A stretch of 64,000 bases of DNA from NCBI RefSeq assembly GCF_035474595.1, contig NZ_DATIND010000151.1, forward strand, positions 1 through 64,000, read 5' to 3'. This DNA comes from Longimicrobium sp. Lineage in GTDB: Bacteria; Gemmatimonadota; Gemmatimonadetes; Longimicrobiales; Longimicrobiaceae. The notes beneath the pieces were generated by a model that worked only from the letters and a program-made list of their open reading frames with translations, was not told the origin of the DNA and did no database searches. This document shows positions 1 through 20,285 of the stretch, in pieces (within the stretch, counting starts at the first letter, position 1; every line of letters begins with the position of its first letter). The translations under genes and the position numbers were made by a program.

Positions 1-9
1 AGGACAGTG

Positions 10-102
10 GTCGTGAGCGCTGATGCCACAGAATGAGCGGATCAGCCTCGCGCAGTTTGCGAGGCTTCCCGTAGTTGTTGCTGCGACTTCAGTCGCCGGT
101 GG
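10..102 (-). repeat. Dispersed hairpin repeat, copy A
   Basis: Roughly 90 bases are shared, in inverted orientation, with 30084-30174 and 39408-39495. The core is a stem-loop at 44-66 with arms AGCCTCGC and GCGAGGCT (8 bp) around a 7-base loop. All three copies lie just beyond the 3' end of a minus-strand biosynthetic gene. The function is unknown; a mobile or REP-like element, or a transcript-end structure, are both possible. Confidence 0.85.
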
Positions 103-250
103 GGGGCCAGGCCGCGAACTTTCTATTCAGGCCGGCCACACCGACCCAGCCCCCGCGCAAACCGTTGCAGGCCGAAGGATCTATAGCCGGCCCCGCACGC
201 CCGCCCGTCGAACCGCACCCGTCCGAATCGCCCCAAGTGCCGTGCTACTC

Positions 251-277
251 AGGACTTAGGACTTAGGACTTAGGACT
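251..277. repeat. AGGACTT heptamer tandem repeat
   Basis: Three full and one partial copy of AGGACTT stand head to tail ten bases beyond the NRPS stop codon. A short tandem array like this is prone to slippage. No role can be read from the sequence. Confidence 0.85.
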
Positions 278-286
278 GTCTGTTCT

Positions 287-13237
<12,951 letters not shown>

Positions 13238-13253
13238 TCCTGTAGTTCCGGCT

Positions 13254-15284
13254 TCAGGTGGTAAGGCCCAGGAGGCGGTCCAGCTCGTCCTCGGACAGGT
13301 CGTCGATCACGGCCAGCAGGCGGTGCGGGCTGGCGGCTTCGCCCACCTCCGCCGCGCGGCCGCCATGCGCCGGAACGGCCGGGGGATCGGGGAGATGGCG
13401 GGCCAGCGCCTCGATGGTGCGGTTCTCGAACACCGCGTCCAGCGTCAGCTCGGCACCGAAGGTCCGGGAGATGCGGCTCGCCGCGCGGATGGCCAGCAGC
13501 GAGTGCCCTCCCAGCTCGAAGAAGCTCTCGCGCACCCCCACGCGGCCCAGCCCCAGCACCTCGCGCCAGATCGCCGCGAGCGCCGCCTCGGCCGGCGTGC
13601 GTGGGGCCACGTACTCCGCGTCCGCCGCCTCGAAGCGGGGCGCGGGAAGCGCCTTGCGGTCCAGCTTGCCGTTGGGCGAAACGGGAAAGCGGTCGACCGT
13701 GACGAAGGCGCCCGGCACCATGTGCTCGGGAAGCGTCCGCCGCAGGTGCGCCCGCAGCGCGTCCGCCTCCGCCGCGCCGGCGACGTACGCCACCAGCCGC
13801 CGCTCTCCGCCCCCGTCCTCGCGCGCGACGACCACGCAGTCGTGAACGCCCTCGCACCCGCGCAGCGCCGCCTCGACCTCGCCCAGCTCGATGCGGAAGC
13901 CGCGGATCTTCACCTGGTCGTCCAGGCGGCCCAGGTAGTGAAGTGCGAGAGTGCGAGAGCGCGAAGGTGCGAGAGTGGCTTCGGCGTGCGATGAGTCGCT
14001 CTCGCACTCTCGCACTTCCGCACTTTCGCACTCCGTCCACCGCGCCTCGTCGCCCGTGCGGTACAGCCGGGCCCCCGGCATGCCGCCCAGGGGGTCGGGG
14101 ACGAAACGCTCCGCCGTCAGCGCCGGACGGTTCAGGTAGCCGCGCGCCACCTGCACCCCGCCGATGTACAGCTCGCCGGATGCGCCGGCGGGCACCGGGC
14201 GTAGCTCCGCGTCCAGCACGTACAGTTCGGTGTTCCACACGGGGCGGCCGATGGGAACCACGTCGGCCGCGGCGCGCTCGCACGGCCAGTGGCTGACGTC
14301 CACCGCGGCTTCCGTGGGGCCGTACAGGTTGTGCAGCGTGACCGGCGGCGCGAACCGCTCGTGGAAGCGCGCGGCCAGCGCGGGCGGCAGCGCCTCGCCC
14401 GAGCAGATCACCCGCTTCAGCGTCCGGCAGCGCGCCGGGTCCGCCGCGTCCACGAACTGCCGCAGCATCGAGGGAACGAAGTGCAGCGTGGTCACCCCGC
14501 GCCGCTCGATCACCTCGGCCAGGTACGCCGGGTCGCGGTGGCCGTCCGGCCGGGCCATCACCAGCGTGGCCCCCTGCTGCAGCGGCCAGAACAGCTCCCA
14601 CACCGAGACGTCGAACGAGACCGGCGTCTTCTGCAGCACCGCGTCGCCCGGCCCGATCCCGTACTCCGCCTGCATCCAGCAGAGGCGGTTGACGACGCCG
14701 CGGTGCGCGTTCACCACGCCCTTGGGGCGGCCGGTCGATCCGGAGGTGTAGATGACGTACGCCGCGTTGTCCGGGGTGACGCCGCTCTCCACCGGCTCCG
14801 CGGGCTCGGCGGCGATGGCGTCCCATCCTCCGTCCATGCTGGCGACGGCAATGCCCGGGGGGATGGGAACGGCGCCGCGCAGCCGCTCCTGGGTCAGCAG
14901 CACCGGCGCGGCCGAGTCGGCCAGCATGTGCCGCAGCCGCTCGGCCGGGTAGCCGGGGTCCAGCGGAACGTAGGCGCCGCCCGCCTTCAGCACGCCCAGG
15001 ATGGCTACCGCCAGCTCCAGGCCGCGCTCCAGCGCTATGGCCACCGGCACCTCCGGCCCCACGCCCAGCCGGCGGAGGTGGTGGGCCACCCGGTTCGCCC
15101 GCGCGTCCAGCTCGCGGTAGGCCAGCGAGGCGTCCTCGAACACCAGCGCCACGGCGTCCGGCGTGCGCGCCGCCTGCTCCTCGATGAGCGCGTGGATGCA
15201 GCGATCGGCCGGAAACGCCGCCCGCGCACCGGTCCCGCCCGCCACGACCCGCTCCAGTCCGGCCCCGTCCCGCGCCAGCGTCAT
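13254..15284 (-). CDS. Single-module NRPS, A-T (Ser-type loading module)
   Basis: A 676-residue protein with an adenylation domain (about 25-530) and one carrier domain (LGGHSLL serine near 591), but no condensation domain. This is the layout of an initiation module. The code reads DVWHISLVD, one conservative change from the serine code DVWHLSLID, so L-Ser is predicted. The start codon is ATG at 15284. Its first bases overlap the TGA of the upstream SHMT-like gene (ATGA), so translation is probably coupled. The downstream four-module NRPS begins 16 bases after its stop, so Ser would be the first residue ahead of Val-Thr-Thr-Hpg. An in-frame palindromic insert sits at residues about 417-449, between A7 and A8. 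An alternative is that it donates Ser in trans to another protein. Confidence 0.92.
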   Translation of the reverse strand: MTLARDGAGLERVVAGGTGARAAFPADRCIHALIEEQAARTPDAVALVFEDASLAYRELDARANRVAHHLRRLGVGPEVPVAIALERGLELAVAILGVLKAGGAYVPLDPGYPAERLRHMLADSAAPVLLTQERLRGAVPIPPGIAVASMDGGWDAIAAEPAEPVESGVTPDNAAYVIYTSGSTGRPKGVVNAHRGVVNRLCWMQAEYGIGPGDAVLQKTPVSFDVSVWELFWPLQQGATLVMARPDGHRDPAYLAEVIERRGVTTLHFVPSMLRQFVDAADPARCRTLKRVICSGEALPPALAARFHERFAPPVTLHNLYGPTEAAVDVSHWPCERAAADVVPIGRPVWNTELYVLDAELRPVPAGASGELYIGGVQVARGYLNRPALTAERFVPDPLGGMPGARLYRTGDEARWTECESAEVRECESDSSHAEATLAPSRSRTLALHYLGRLDDQVKIRGFRIELGEVEAALRGCEGVHDCVVVAREDGGGERRLVAYVAGAAEADALRAHLRRTLPEHMVPGAFVTVDRFPVSPNGKLDRKALPAPRFEAADAEYVAPRTPAEAALAAIWREVLGLGRVGVRESFFELGGHSLLAIRAASRISRTFGAELTLDAVFENRTIEALARHLPDPPAVPAHGGRAAEVGEAASPHRLLAVIDDLSEDELDRLLGLTT
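13938..14032 (-). repeat. In-frame palindromic 8-mer element, insert 3 (Ser-type A domain)
   Basis: This is a divergent copy. The GTGCGAGA and CGCACTCT octamer arms are clear, but the GGATCC centre of the other copies is replaced. It is read in frame as [14 protein letters not shown] and so on, between GDEARW and LHYLGR. The insertion point is the same as in four other A domains of different substrate type. Confidence 0.88.
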
Positions 15285-16765
15285 GCGGCGTCCCCGGCCG
15301 GGAGCGAGAACGGGTCGACCGGCGCGGTCGCACGCGGCGGGGCGATGGAGACCACTTCGGGCGGCCAATCGGCGGACCAGCCGGGGATGGGGAAGCGCGC
15401 GCAGAGCGCCGCCACCTCGTCGCGCGCCATGGCGGCCACGGCGGGGCACAGCTCGTACGCGTCGTCGTCCACCGGGCGCACGGCGGCCAGGACCATGTCC
15501 ACCAGCTCGGCGCACCGCGCCATCTCCGCCGGGCCCATCCCCCGCAGCGCCAGGCCGTGGGTGCCCAGGCGCACGCCGCTCGCGGCGGCAGGGCTCCGCC
15601 CGTCTCCGGGAACGCGGCACCGGCTCACCCTCATCCCGCACTCCTCCAGCGCCCGCTCGGCCACCGCGCCGGCCAGCCCGCGCGCGGAAAGGTCGACCGC
15701 CACCAGGTGGGTGTCGGTGCCGCCGGTGACCAGGGCCCAGCCGCGCGAAGCCAGCCCGGCCGCCAGCGCCCGGGCGCCCGCGGTGGCGCGGCGCGCGGCC
15801 TCGTGGAAGCCGGCCGACGCGGCGGCGGCCAGCATGCTGGCGGCGGCGGCGATCGCGGCCAGGTCCGGCCCTTCCGGCGAGGCGAGCGAGGCGGTGCGCT
15901 CGATGGCCCCGGAGAGCGTCCCCTCGCCCACGGGGGCGGGGGCGTCGTGGTCGCGCCCCATCAGCACCAGCCCGCCGCGCGGCCCCGGCAGCTGCCCGCG
16001 GGTGCGGGTGATGGTGAAGTGCGCGTGGTCGATGGGGCTGGGGTGCTCGCCCGCCGCCACCAGCGCGGCCACCGGAGAGATGTCGGCCAGGAGGAAGGCG
16101 CCCGCCTCGTCGGCGATGCGGCGGAACGCGGCGAAGTCGGTGGCGCGGGGATGGGCGGACGCGCCGCAGACGATCACCCGCGGCCGGTGCTCCAGCGCCA
16201 GCCGCCGCACCGCCTCGCCGTCGATCCGCCCGTCCGCTCCCGCCCCGCAGGCCACCGTCACCGTCCCGGGGGGCGAGGACGGGAAGCCGTCCGCCTCCGG
16301 CGCCAGGACGACGTCGCCCGGGCGGAGGAGGATGGAAAGGACGAGCTCGCGGGCGGCGGACCCCGAGGCCGGCCGCACGCTGGCGTAGCGCGCCGCGAAC
16401 GCCAGCCGCGCCCGCAGCACCGCGATGCGCTCGACCGCGCCGGCCACGCCGCACCCGGCCGGCGTGTTGGCCAGCGGCGATCCCCCGCAGGCCAGCACGG
16501 CCGCGCCCGCCACGCCCGAGGCGTCGTCCATCGCCAGCGTGGCGTTCTGCCGCCGGTGCTCGCGGGCGACCAGGCCGTACAGCTCCGGGTCTCCGGCGCG
16601 CAGGGGCTCCAGCCCGTGCGCGGCGGCGGACTCCGGCGCGCGGCCGTCCGCGTCCGCCCGCTCGCCGGCGTGCGGCGCCGGCGGCTGCACGATCCCGCCG
16701 GGAACGCGCACCTTTCCGGGCTCGCGTCCCGCAACCACTGCCGCAGCTGCGCCGATCGGGGTCAT
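15281..16765 (-). CDS. SHMT-like protein lacking the PLP lysine (probable pseudoenzyme)
   Basis: A 494-residue protein with the serine hydroxymethyltransferase fold signature. The stretch LVAAGEHPSPIDHAHF, then GPRGGLVL (261-268), and later GVRLGTHGLALRGM align well with GlyA, including the substrate-carboxylate Arg region. The catalytic segment is not conserved: where GlyA has T-H-K-T-L before GPRGG, this protein has T-R-G-Q-L, placing Gly257 at the Schiff-base lysine. The PLP-stacking His is Pro231, while the pyridine-binding Asp (D228) remains. ASEN of the N-terminal motif is AMDD. No lysine lies nearby. The start at 16765 is preceded by a weak CCAGG; an in-frame ATG further upstream would add unconserved sequence. 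It is coupled by ATGA overlap to the Ser-type loading module. It may be a scaffold, a serine-binding partner or a new activity. Family certain, function unknown. Confidence 0.85.
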   Translation of the reverse strand: MTPIGAAAAVVAGREPGKVRVPGGIVQPPAPHAGERADADGRAPESAAAHGLEPLRAGDPELYGLVAREHRRQNATLAMDDASGVAGAAVLACGGSPLANTPAGCGVAGAVERIAVLRARLAFAARYASVRPASGSAARELVLSILLRPGDVVLAPEADGFPSSPPGTVTVACGAGADGRIDGEAVRRLALEHRPRVIVCGASAHPRATDFAAFRRIADEAGAFLLADISPVAALVAAGEHPSPIDHAHFTITRTRGQLPGPRGGLVLMGRDHDAPAPVGEGTLSGAIERTASLASPEGPDLAAIAAAASMLAAAASAGFHEAARRATAGARALAAGLASRGWALVTGGTDTHLVAVDLSARGLAGAVAERALEECGMRVSRCRVPGDGRSPAAASGVRLGTHGLALRGMGPAEMARCAELVDMVLAAVRPVDDDAYELCPAVAAMARDEVAALCARFPIPGWSADWPPEVVSIAPPRATAPVDPFSLPAGDAA

Positions 16766-17694
16766 TCGCGCTACCTGGTGCCTGTGGGGGGGGTCCGGCC
16801 GCCGCCGCGCCCGCGGCGGGGATGCCGCTCGCGCCGGGGTCCCGGCGCGCGAATACTTCGGTTGGCGGGCGCAGCTCGCGCCGGAGCGGCGGCGAATGTT
16901 TTGACGCGCGGCGGCGGAGCTGGAGACCGGCTGTCTCCATGAACCGGCCGCGGCGGACAAGGACACGCTGCCGTTCGACTGCGGGGATGCGGCACCGAAC
17001 CGGCCTGCTGCTTCCGTCGCTCCGGGAGCGCCGCCCGGGGGCGGCAGCCATCCAGAGTTCACGGATGTTTAATACAAAGAGTCTGGAAAGAGATGGATGC
17101 GGGATCGCGCCTTTCGACCCCGGGCGGCGCGCCCGGCGCACCGGCAGAGCGCGGTCCCGTGAGTGGAATCCGGCAGTGCGGTGGAGCTCCCATTCGGACG
17201 CGAAGCCCGCCAGAAGCCGCCCGGCCACCCGTCTCCCGCCGCTTCGCCGATAAACATGCGGTTACCGCGGCGCACAACTGATAAGGCCACAAGCTCAGAA
17301 CCACAAGGGATGACCCCGTACCGACACGGAATGCGCCATTACATTTTCAACCGCACCGGAACGACTTTTTATTCATCCAGGTCGACGGAAACACCCGTCG
17401 CCGGGGAGGCCCGGCCGTACGGGGGTCTGCCGGAAACCCATGTGCCACCGGCCGCGCGCCGGATGGAATCGGGTGTTTACAGGGGTGCCCTTGACGTCAC
17501 ATAACGGTCGTGGCTACTCTTTGGGCCGGTGCGGGTCCGTTCGTGCGGAGTCTCTCGCCAGTGTCTCATTCGGATCGCAGGCCGGAACCGGCCGTGTTCC
17601 GCGGCGCCCCCCCGCCGCGTGATCCGCCCATCCCGCACGCATCGCCGCCGCCCGCGGGAAGGCGGCGCACGTTCATCTCCCCAGGGAGTCCCTG
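16766..17694. other. Divergent promoter region between NRPS and Hpg-supply operons
   Basis: This 929-base gap separates the minus-strand SHMT/NRPS operon from the plus-strand hmaS operon. No short reading frame in it looks coding. Base composition drops at about 17060-17090 and 17280-17390. On the minus strand TATTAA lies near 17070-17075, a possible -10 for the NRPS operon with about 300 bases of leader and no good -35. A better plus-strand candidate is annotated separately. Confidence 0.5.
17491..17520 (+). promoter_or_regulatory. Candidate sigma-70-type promoter for hmaS
   Basis: TTGACG (17491-17496) matches five of six -35 consensus positions. Eighteen bases later TACTCT (17515-17520) is a weak -10. 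It lies about 175 bases upstream of the hmaS start and is the only TTGAC-type hexamer I picked out in this gap. Confidence 0.35.
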
Positions 17695-18816
17695 ATGGCC
17701 ACGATCGAGCAGGAAATCCAGGCCCCCGTGCTCCACGGCGCGCTGCAGCTGAACGGCATCGACCACGTGGAGCTGTACGTGGGCAACGCGTACCAGGCGG
17801 CCCACTTCTACCGCGCGGTGTTCGGGTTCCGGCCGGTGGCGCGCGCGGGGCTGGAAACCGGGGTGCGCGACCGCATGTCGGTGGTGCTGGAGCAGGGCGA
17901 CGTGCGGCTGGTGCTGACCAGCGGCATCGCCCCCGAGTCCGAGATCGCGCGGCACGCGGCGCTGCACGGCGACGGCGTGAAGGACGTGGCGTTCACCGTG
18001 GACGACGTGGAGGCCGCCTTCGAGACGGCGGTCCGCCGCGGCGCGCACGGGCTGTCGGAGCCGCGGGTGCACGAGGACGCGCACGGCCGCGTGCTGCGCG
18101 CCACCATCGCCGCGCCGGGCGACACGGTGCACTCGTTCGTTGAGCGGCGCGGCTACGGCGGCGCCTTCCTCCCCGGCTTCGACCCCATCCTGGGCGCTCC
18201 CGCCACGGTCTCGACCGGGATCACCGAGGTGGACCACGTGGCGGTGAGCATGGAGCAGGGCGAGCTGGACCGCTGGATCGACTTCTACACCGACGTGCTG
18301 GGCTTCCACCAGTCTCACCACGAGATGGTGTGGACCAAGCACAGCGCCATGAACAGCAAGGTGGTGGAGGACGCGTCGGGGAAGGTGAAGTTCCCCATCG
18401 TGGAGCCGGCGCAGAATGCCGAGAAGAGCCAGGTGCAGGAGTACCTGAACTTCAACCGCGGCGCGGGCGCGCAGCACGTGGCCTTCCTGACCCCCGACAT
18501 CCGCCGCAGCGTGCGCGCCATCCGCGACAACGGGGTGAACTTCCTGAAGGTCCCGCCGACGTACTACGAGGTGCTGGAGGAGCGCGTGGGGCACCTGGGG
18601 CCGGAGATGATGGCGGAGCTGCAGGAGCTGGGAATCCTGGTGGACAGGGACGACGACGGCCGGCTGATGCAGATCTTCAGCGAGCCGGTGGGGTCGCGGC
18701 CGACGATGTTCATCGAGCTGATCGAGCGGCAGGGCGCGCTGGGCTTCGGCTCGGGGAACATCAAGGCGCTGTTCGAGGCGGTGGAGCGCGAGCAGGAGCG
18801 CCGCGGGACGATCTGA
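17695..18816 (+). CDS. hmaS: Hydroxymandelate synthase-like dioxygenase (HPPD family)
   Basis: A 373-residue two-domain vicinal-oxygen-chelate protein using Fe(II), O2 and 4-hydroxyphenylpyruvate. Metal ligands are visible as H181 (VDHVAV), H261 (AQHVAF) and E341 (FIELIER). Two positions argue against ordinary 4-hydroxyphenylpyruvate dioxygenase. The near-invariant PINEP is PIVEP here (Val236), and the GNF of the C-terminal helix is GNI (Ile356). In hydroxymandelate synthases these positions are hydrophobic or Ile, and a Phe-to-Ile change at the GNF site is known to push HPPD toward mandelate formation. I therefore predict (S)-4-hydroxymandelate, the first Hpg precursor, rather than homogentisate. 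It heads an operon with an aminotransferase and an Ldh_2 dehydrogenase, and no homogentisate catabolic gene is near. GGGAG precedes the start codon. An HPPD assignment remains possible. Confidence 0.8.
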   Translation: MATIEQEIQAPVLHGALQLNGIDHVELYVGNAYQAAHFYRAVFGFRPVARAGLETGVRDRMSVVLEQGDVRLVLTSGIAPESEIARHAALHGDGVKDVAFTVDDVEAAFETAVRRGAHGLSEPRVHEDAHGRVLRATIAAPGDTVHSFVERRGYGGAFLPGFDPILGAPATVSTGITEVDHVAVSMEQGELDRWIDFYTDVLGFHQSHHEMVWTKHSAMNSKVVEDASGKVKFPIVEPAQNAEKSQVQEYLNFNRGAGAQHVAFLTPDIRRSVRAIRDNGVNFLKVPPTYYEVLEERVGHLGPEMMAELQELGILVDRDDDGRLMQIFSEPVGSRPTMFIELIERQGALGFGSGNIKALFEAVEREQERRGTI

Positions 18817-18823
18817 TCTTCGC

Positions 18824-18884
18824 TGCGGAAGTGCGGAAGTGCGGAAGTGCGGAAGTGCGTGAGTGCGGAAGTGCGTGAGTGCGG
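18824..18884 (+). repeat. Intergenic single arm of the 8-mer element
   Basis: About seven head-to-tail GTGCGGAA/GTGCGTGA octamers begin eight bases after the hmaS stop. They are the same units that build the palindromic inserts in the five A domains, but the centre and opposite arm are missing. The array abuts a palindrome of a second repeat family at 18891. Confidence 0.85.
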
Positions 18885-18890
18885 GTGATC

Positions 18891-18950
18891 TCACGCGGAG
18901 ACGCGGAGGCGCGGAGAACCGGGCCTCCGTGGCTCCGTATTTCCGCGTGA
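18891..18950. repeat. TCACGCGGAG palindrome, copy 1
   Basis: An imperfect inverted repeat opens with TCACGCGGAG and closes with TTCCGCGTGA. The arms are made of GACGCGGAG-like units. It lies between hmaS and the aminotransferase gene and ends about 25 bases before the latter's start, so in mRNA it would fold just upstream of the ribosome-binding site. Related palindromes lie at 20203, 27061 and 30208. Confidence 0.8.
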
Positions 18951-18977
18951 GGTTTCCCTTCTTTCTGGGTGGAGATG

Positions 18978-20183
18978 ATGACCGAAATCGCGCCGGCGCG
19001 GACGCGGATGGAGCTGGCGGCGTGGGCCCGCGCCTCGGGGGCGTCGGCACTGCAGACGATGCTGTCGGTGGGAACGCGCCCGGGGACGATCTCGTTCGCC
19101 CTCGGCCTTCCCGCGCCCGAGCTGTTCCCCACCGAGGAGTACGGGCGCGCGGCCGCGGCGGTGCTGGCCGAGGACCCGCGCGCGCTGCAGTACTCGCCGC
19201 CGCACGCGCCGCTGCAGGCGCACGTGGCCGCGCTGATGGCCCAGCGCGGGGTCACCTGCGCGCCGGAGCAGGTGTTCCTGACCACCGGCGCGCAGCAGGG
19301 GATCGCCCTTCTCGCCCGGCTGCTGCTGGAGCCCGGGGGCGAGATCATCACCGAGACGCTGTGCTACACGGGCCTTCAGCAGGCGGTGGAGCCGTTCGGG
19401 CCGCGCTTCCTGACCGTGCCGTCGGACCCCGAGACGGGGATCGACGTGGACGCGGTGGAGTCGCTGCTGGCCTCCGGCTCGCGGCCGGCGTTCCTGTACA
19501 CGGTGCCCGACGGCAACAACCCGCTGTCGCTCAGCCTGAGCGCGGAGAAGCGCGCGCGGCTGGCGGCGCTGGCGGCGGAGCACGGCGTGCCCATCATCGA
19601 GGACGACCCGTACGGCTTCCTGGCGTACGACGGGCCCGCGGCCACGCCGATCCGCGCGCTGGACGCGGAATGGGTGCTGTACGTGGGCTCGTTCTCCAAG
19701 ATCCTGGCGCCGGGGCTGCGGCTGGGGTGGATCGTGGTGCCCGAGGAGCTGGTGCCGCTGCTGGCCATCGCCAAGGAGGCCAGCGACATCAACACGGCCA
19801 CGCTGGCGCAGCGCGCGGCGGCGCGGTACCTGGACGGCGGGCACCTGGCCGGGCACCTGGCCACCGTCCGCCGCGAGTACCGCCTTCGCCGCGACACCAT
19901 GCTGGCCGCGCTGGAGACGCACTTCCCGGCCGGGTCGCGCTGGCAGCGGCCGTCCGCGGGGGTGTTCGTGTGGGTGGAGCTTCCGGAGGGCTACGACACC
20001 GCCGAGGTGCTGCGCGCGGCGCTGGAGCAGCGCGTGGCCTTCGTCCCCGGCCACGCCTTCGCGGCGGACGGCAGCCGCACGGGGAGCAACTGCATGCGCC
20101 TGAACTTCTCCCACTCGACGCCCCAGGTGATCGAGGAGGGGATCGCCCGCCTCGGACGCGCGCTGGAGGCGGTCCGCGCGTAG
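18978..20183 (+). CDS. hpgT: PLP-dependent aminotransferase, HpgT-like
   Basis: A fold-type I aminotransferase of 401 residues, of the LysN/2-aminoadipate and HpgT type. Visible motifs are TTGAQQG (PLP phosphate), VPDGNNP (Asn at the PLP ring), EDDPYGF (Asp and Tyr) and SFSKILAPGLRLGW, with the Schiff-base Lys about residue 241. In this operon the expected reaction is amination of 4-hydroxyphenylglyoxylate to L-Hpg with tyrosine as donor, which would regenerate hydroxyphenylpyruvate for hmaS. Two adjacent ATG codons follow GGTGGAG; I chose the second (18978) because it leaves some spacing, and a GTG at 18969 is also in frame. A paralogue lies at 34825-36075. The fold is certain, the substrate is inferred from context. 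Confidence 0.85.
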   Translation: MTEIAPARTRMELAAWARASGASALQTMLSVGTRPGTISFALGLPAPELFPTEEYGRAAAAVLAEDPRALQYSPPHAPLQAHVAALMAQRGVTCAPEQVFLTTGAQQGIALLARLLLEPGGEIITETLCYTGLQQAVEPFGPRFLTVPSDPETGIDVDAVESLLASGSRPAFLYTVPDGNNPLSLSLSAEKRARLAALAAEHGVPIIEDDPYGFLAYDGPAATPIRALDAEWVLYVGSFSKILAPGLRLGWIVVPEELVPLLAIAKEASDINTATLAQRAAARYLDGGHLAGHLATVRREYRLRRDTMLAALETHFPAGSRWQRPSAGVFVWVELPEGYDTAEVLRAALEQRVAFVPGHAFAADGSRTGSNCMRLNFSHSTPQVIEEGIARLGRALEAVRA

Positions 20184-20202
20184 ATTCCGGCATCGACCTG
20201 TC

Positions 20203-20259
20203 TCACGCGGAGACGCGGAGTCGCGGAGGAGTCATCCGCGGCTCGGCGTCTCCGCGTGA
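20203..20259. repeat. TCACGCGGAG palindrome, copy 2
   Basis: TCACGCGGAGACG (20203-20215) is matched by CGTCTCCGCGTGA (20247-20259), a perfect 13-bp stem around a GC-rich loop. It fills most of the gap between the aminotransferase stop and the dehydrogenase start. Confidence 0.88.
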
Positions 20260-20285
20260 GCTCATCTTTTCAGCGACCGACCAAC

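Larger units (their letters stand above)
1..286. other. Intergenic region downstream of the four-module NRPS
   Basis: No convincing gene is present. The stretch lies 3' of the minus-strand NRPS that stops at 287. It holds one copy of a dispersed repeat with a conserved hairpin (10-102), a 23-base segment at 164-186 that recurs perfectly inverted at 36291-36313, and a heptamer tandem repeat (251-277). Short open frames over the repeat also occur over its other copies, so I treat them as repeat shadows. Confidence 0.7.

Noticed and set aside
13254-17228. A single 1324-codon frame joining the A-T protein to sequence far upstream
   Set aside because: Upstream of 15284 the frame runs out of frame through the SHMT-like gene and is low-complexity. 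The ATGA overlap and the A-domain N-terminus support a start at 15284.
17695-18816. Ordinary 4-hydroxyphenylpyruvate dioxygenase for tyrosine breakdown
   Set aside because: Two diagnostic active-site positions (Val236, Ile356) point to hydroxymandelate synthase, and no homogentisate dioxygenase or related gene lies nearby. I kept it as the alternative.
18824-18884. CRISPR-like array
   Set aside because: The units are 8 bases, contiguous and without spacers. No cas genes are present.
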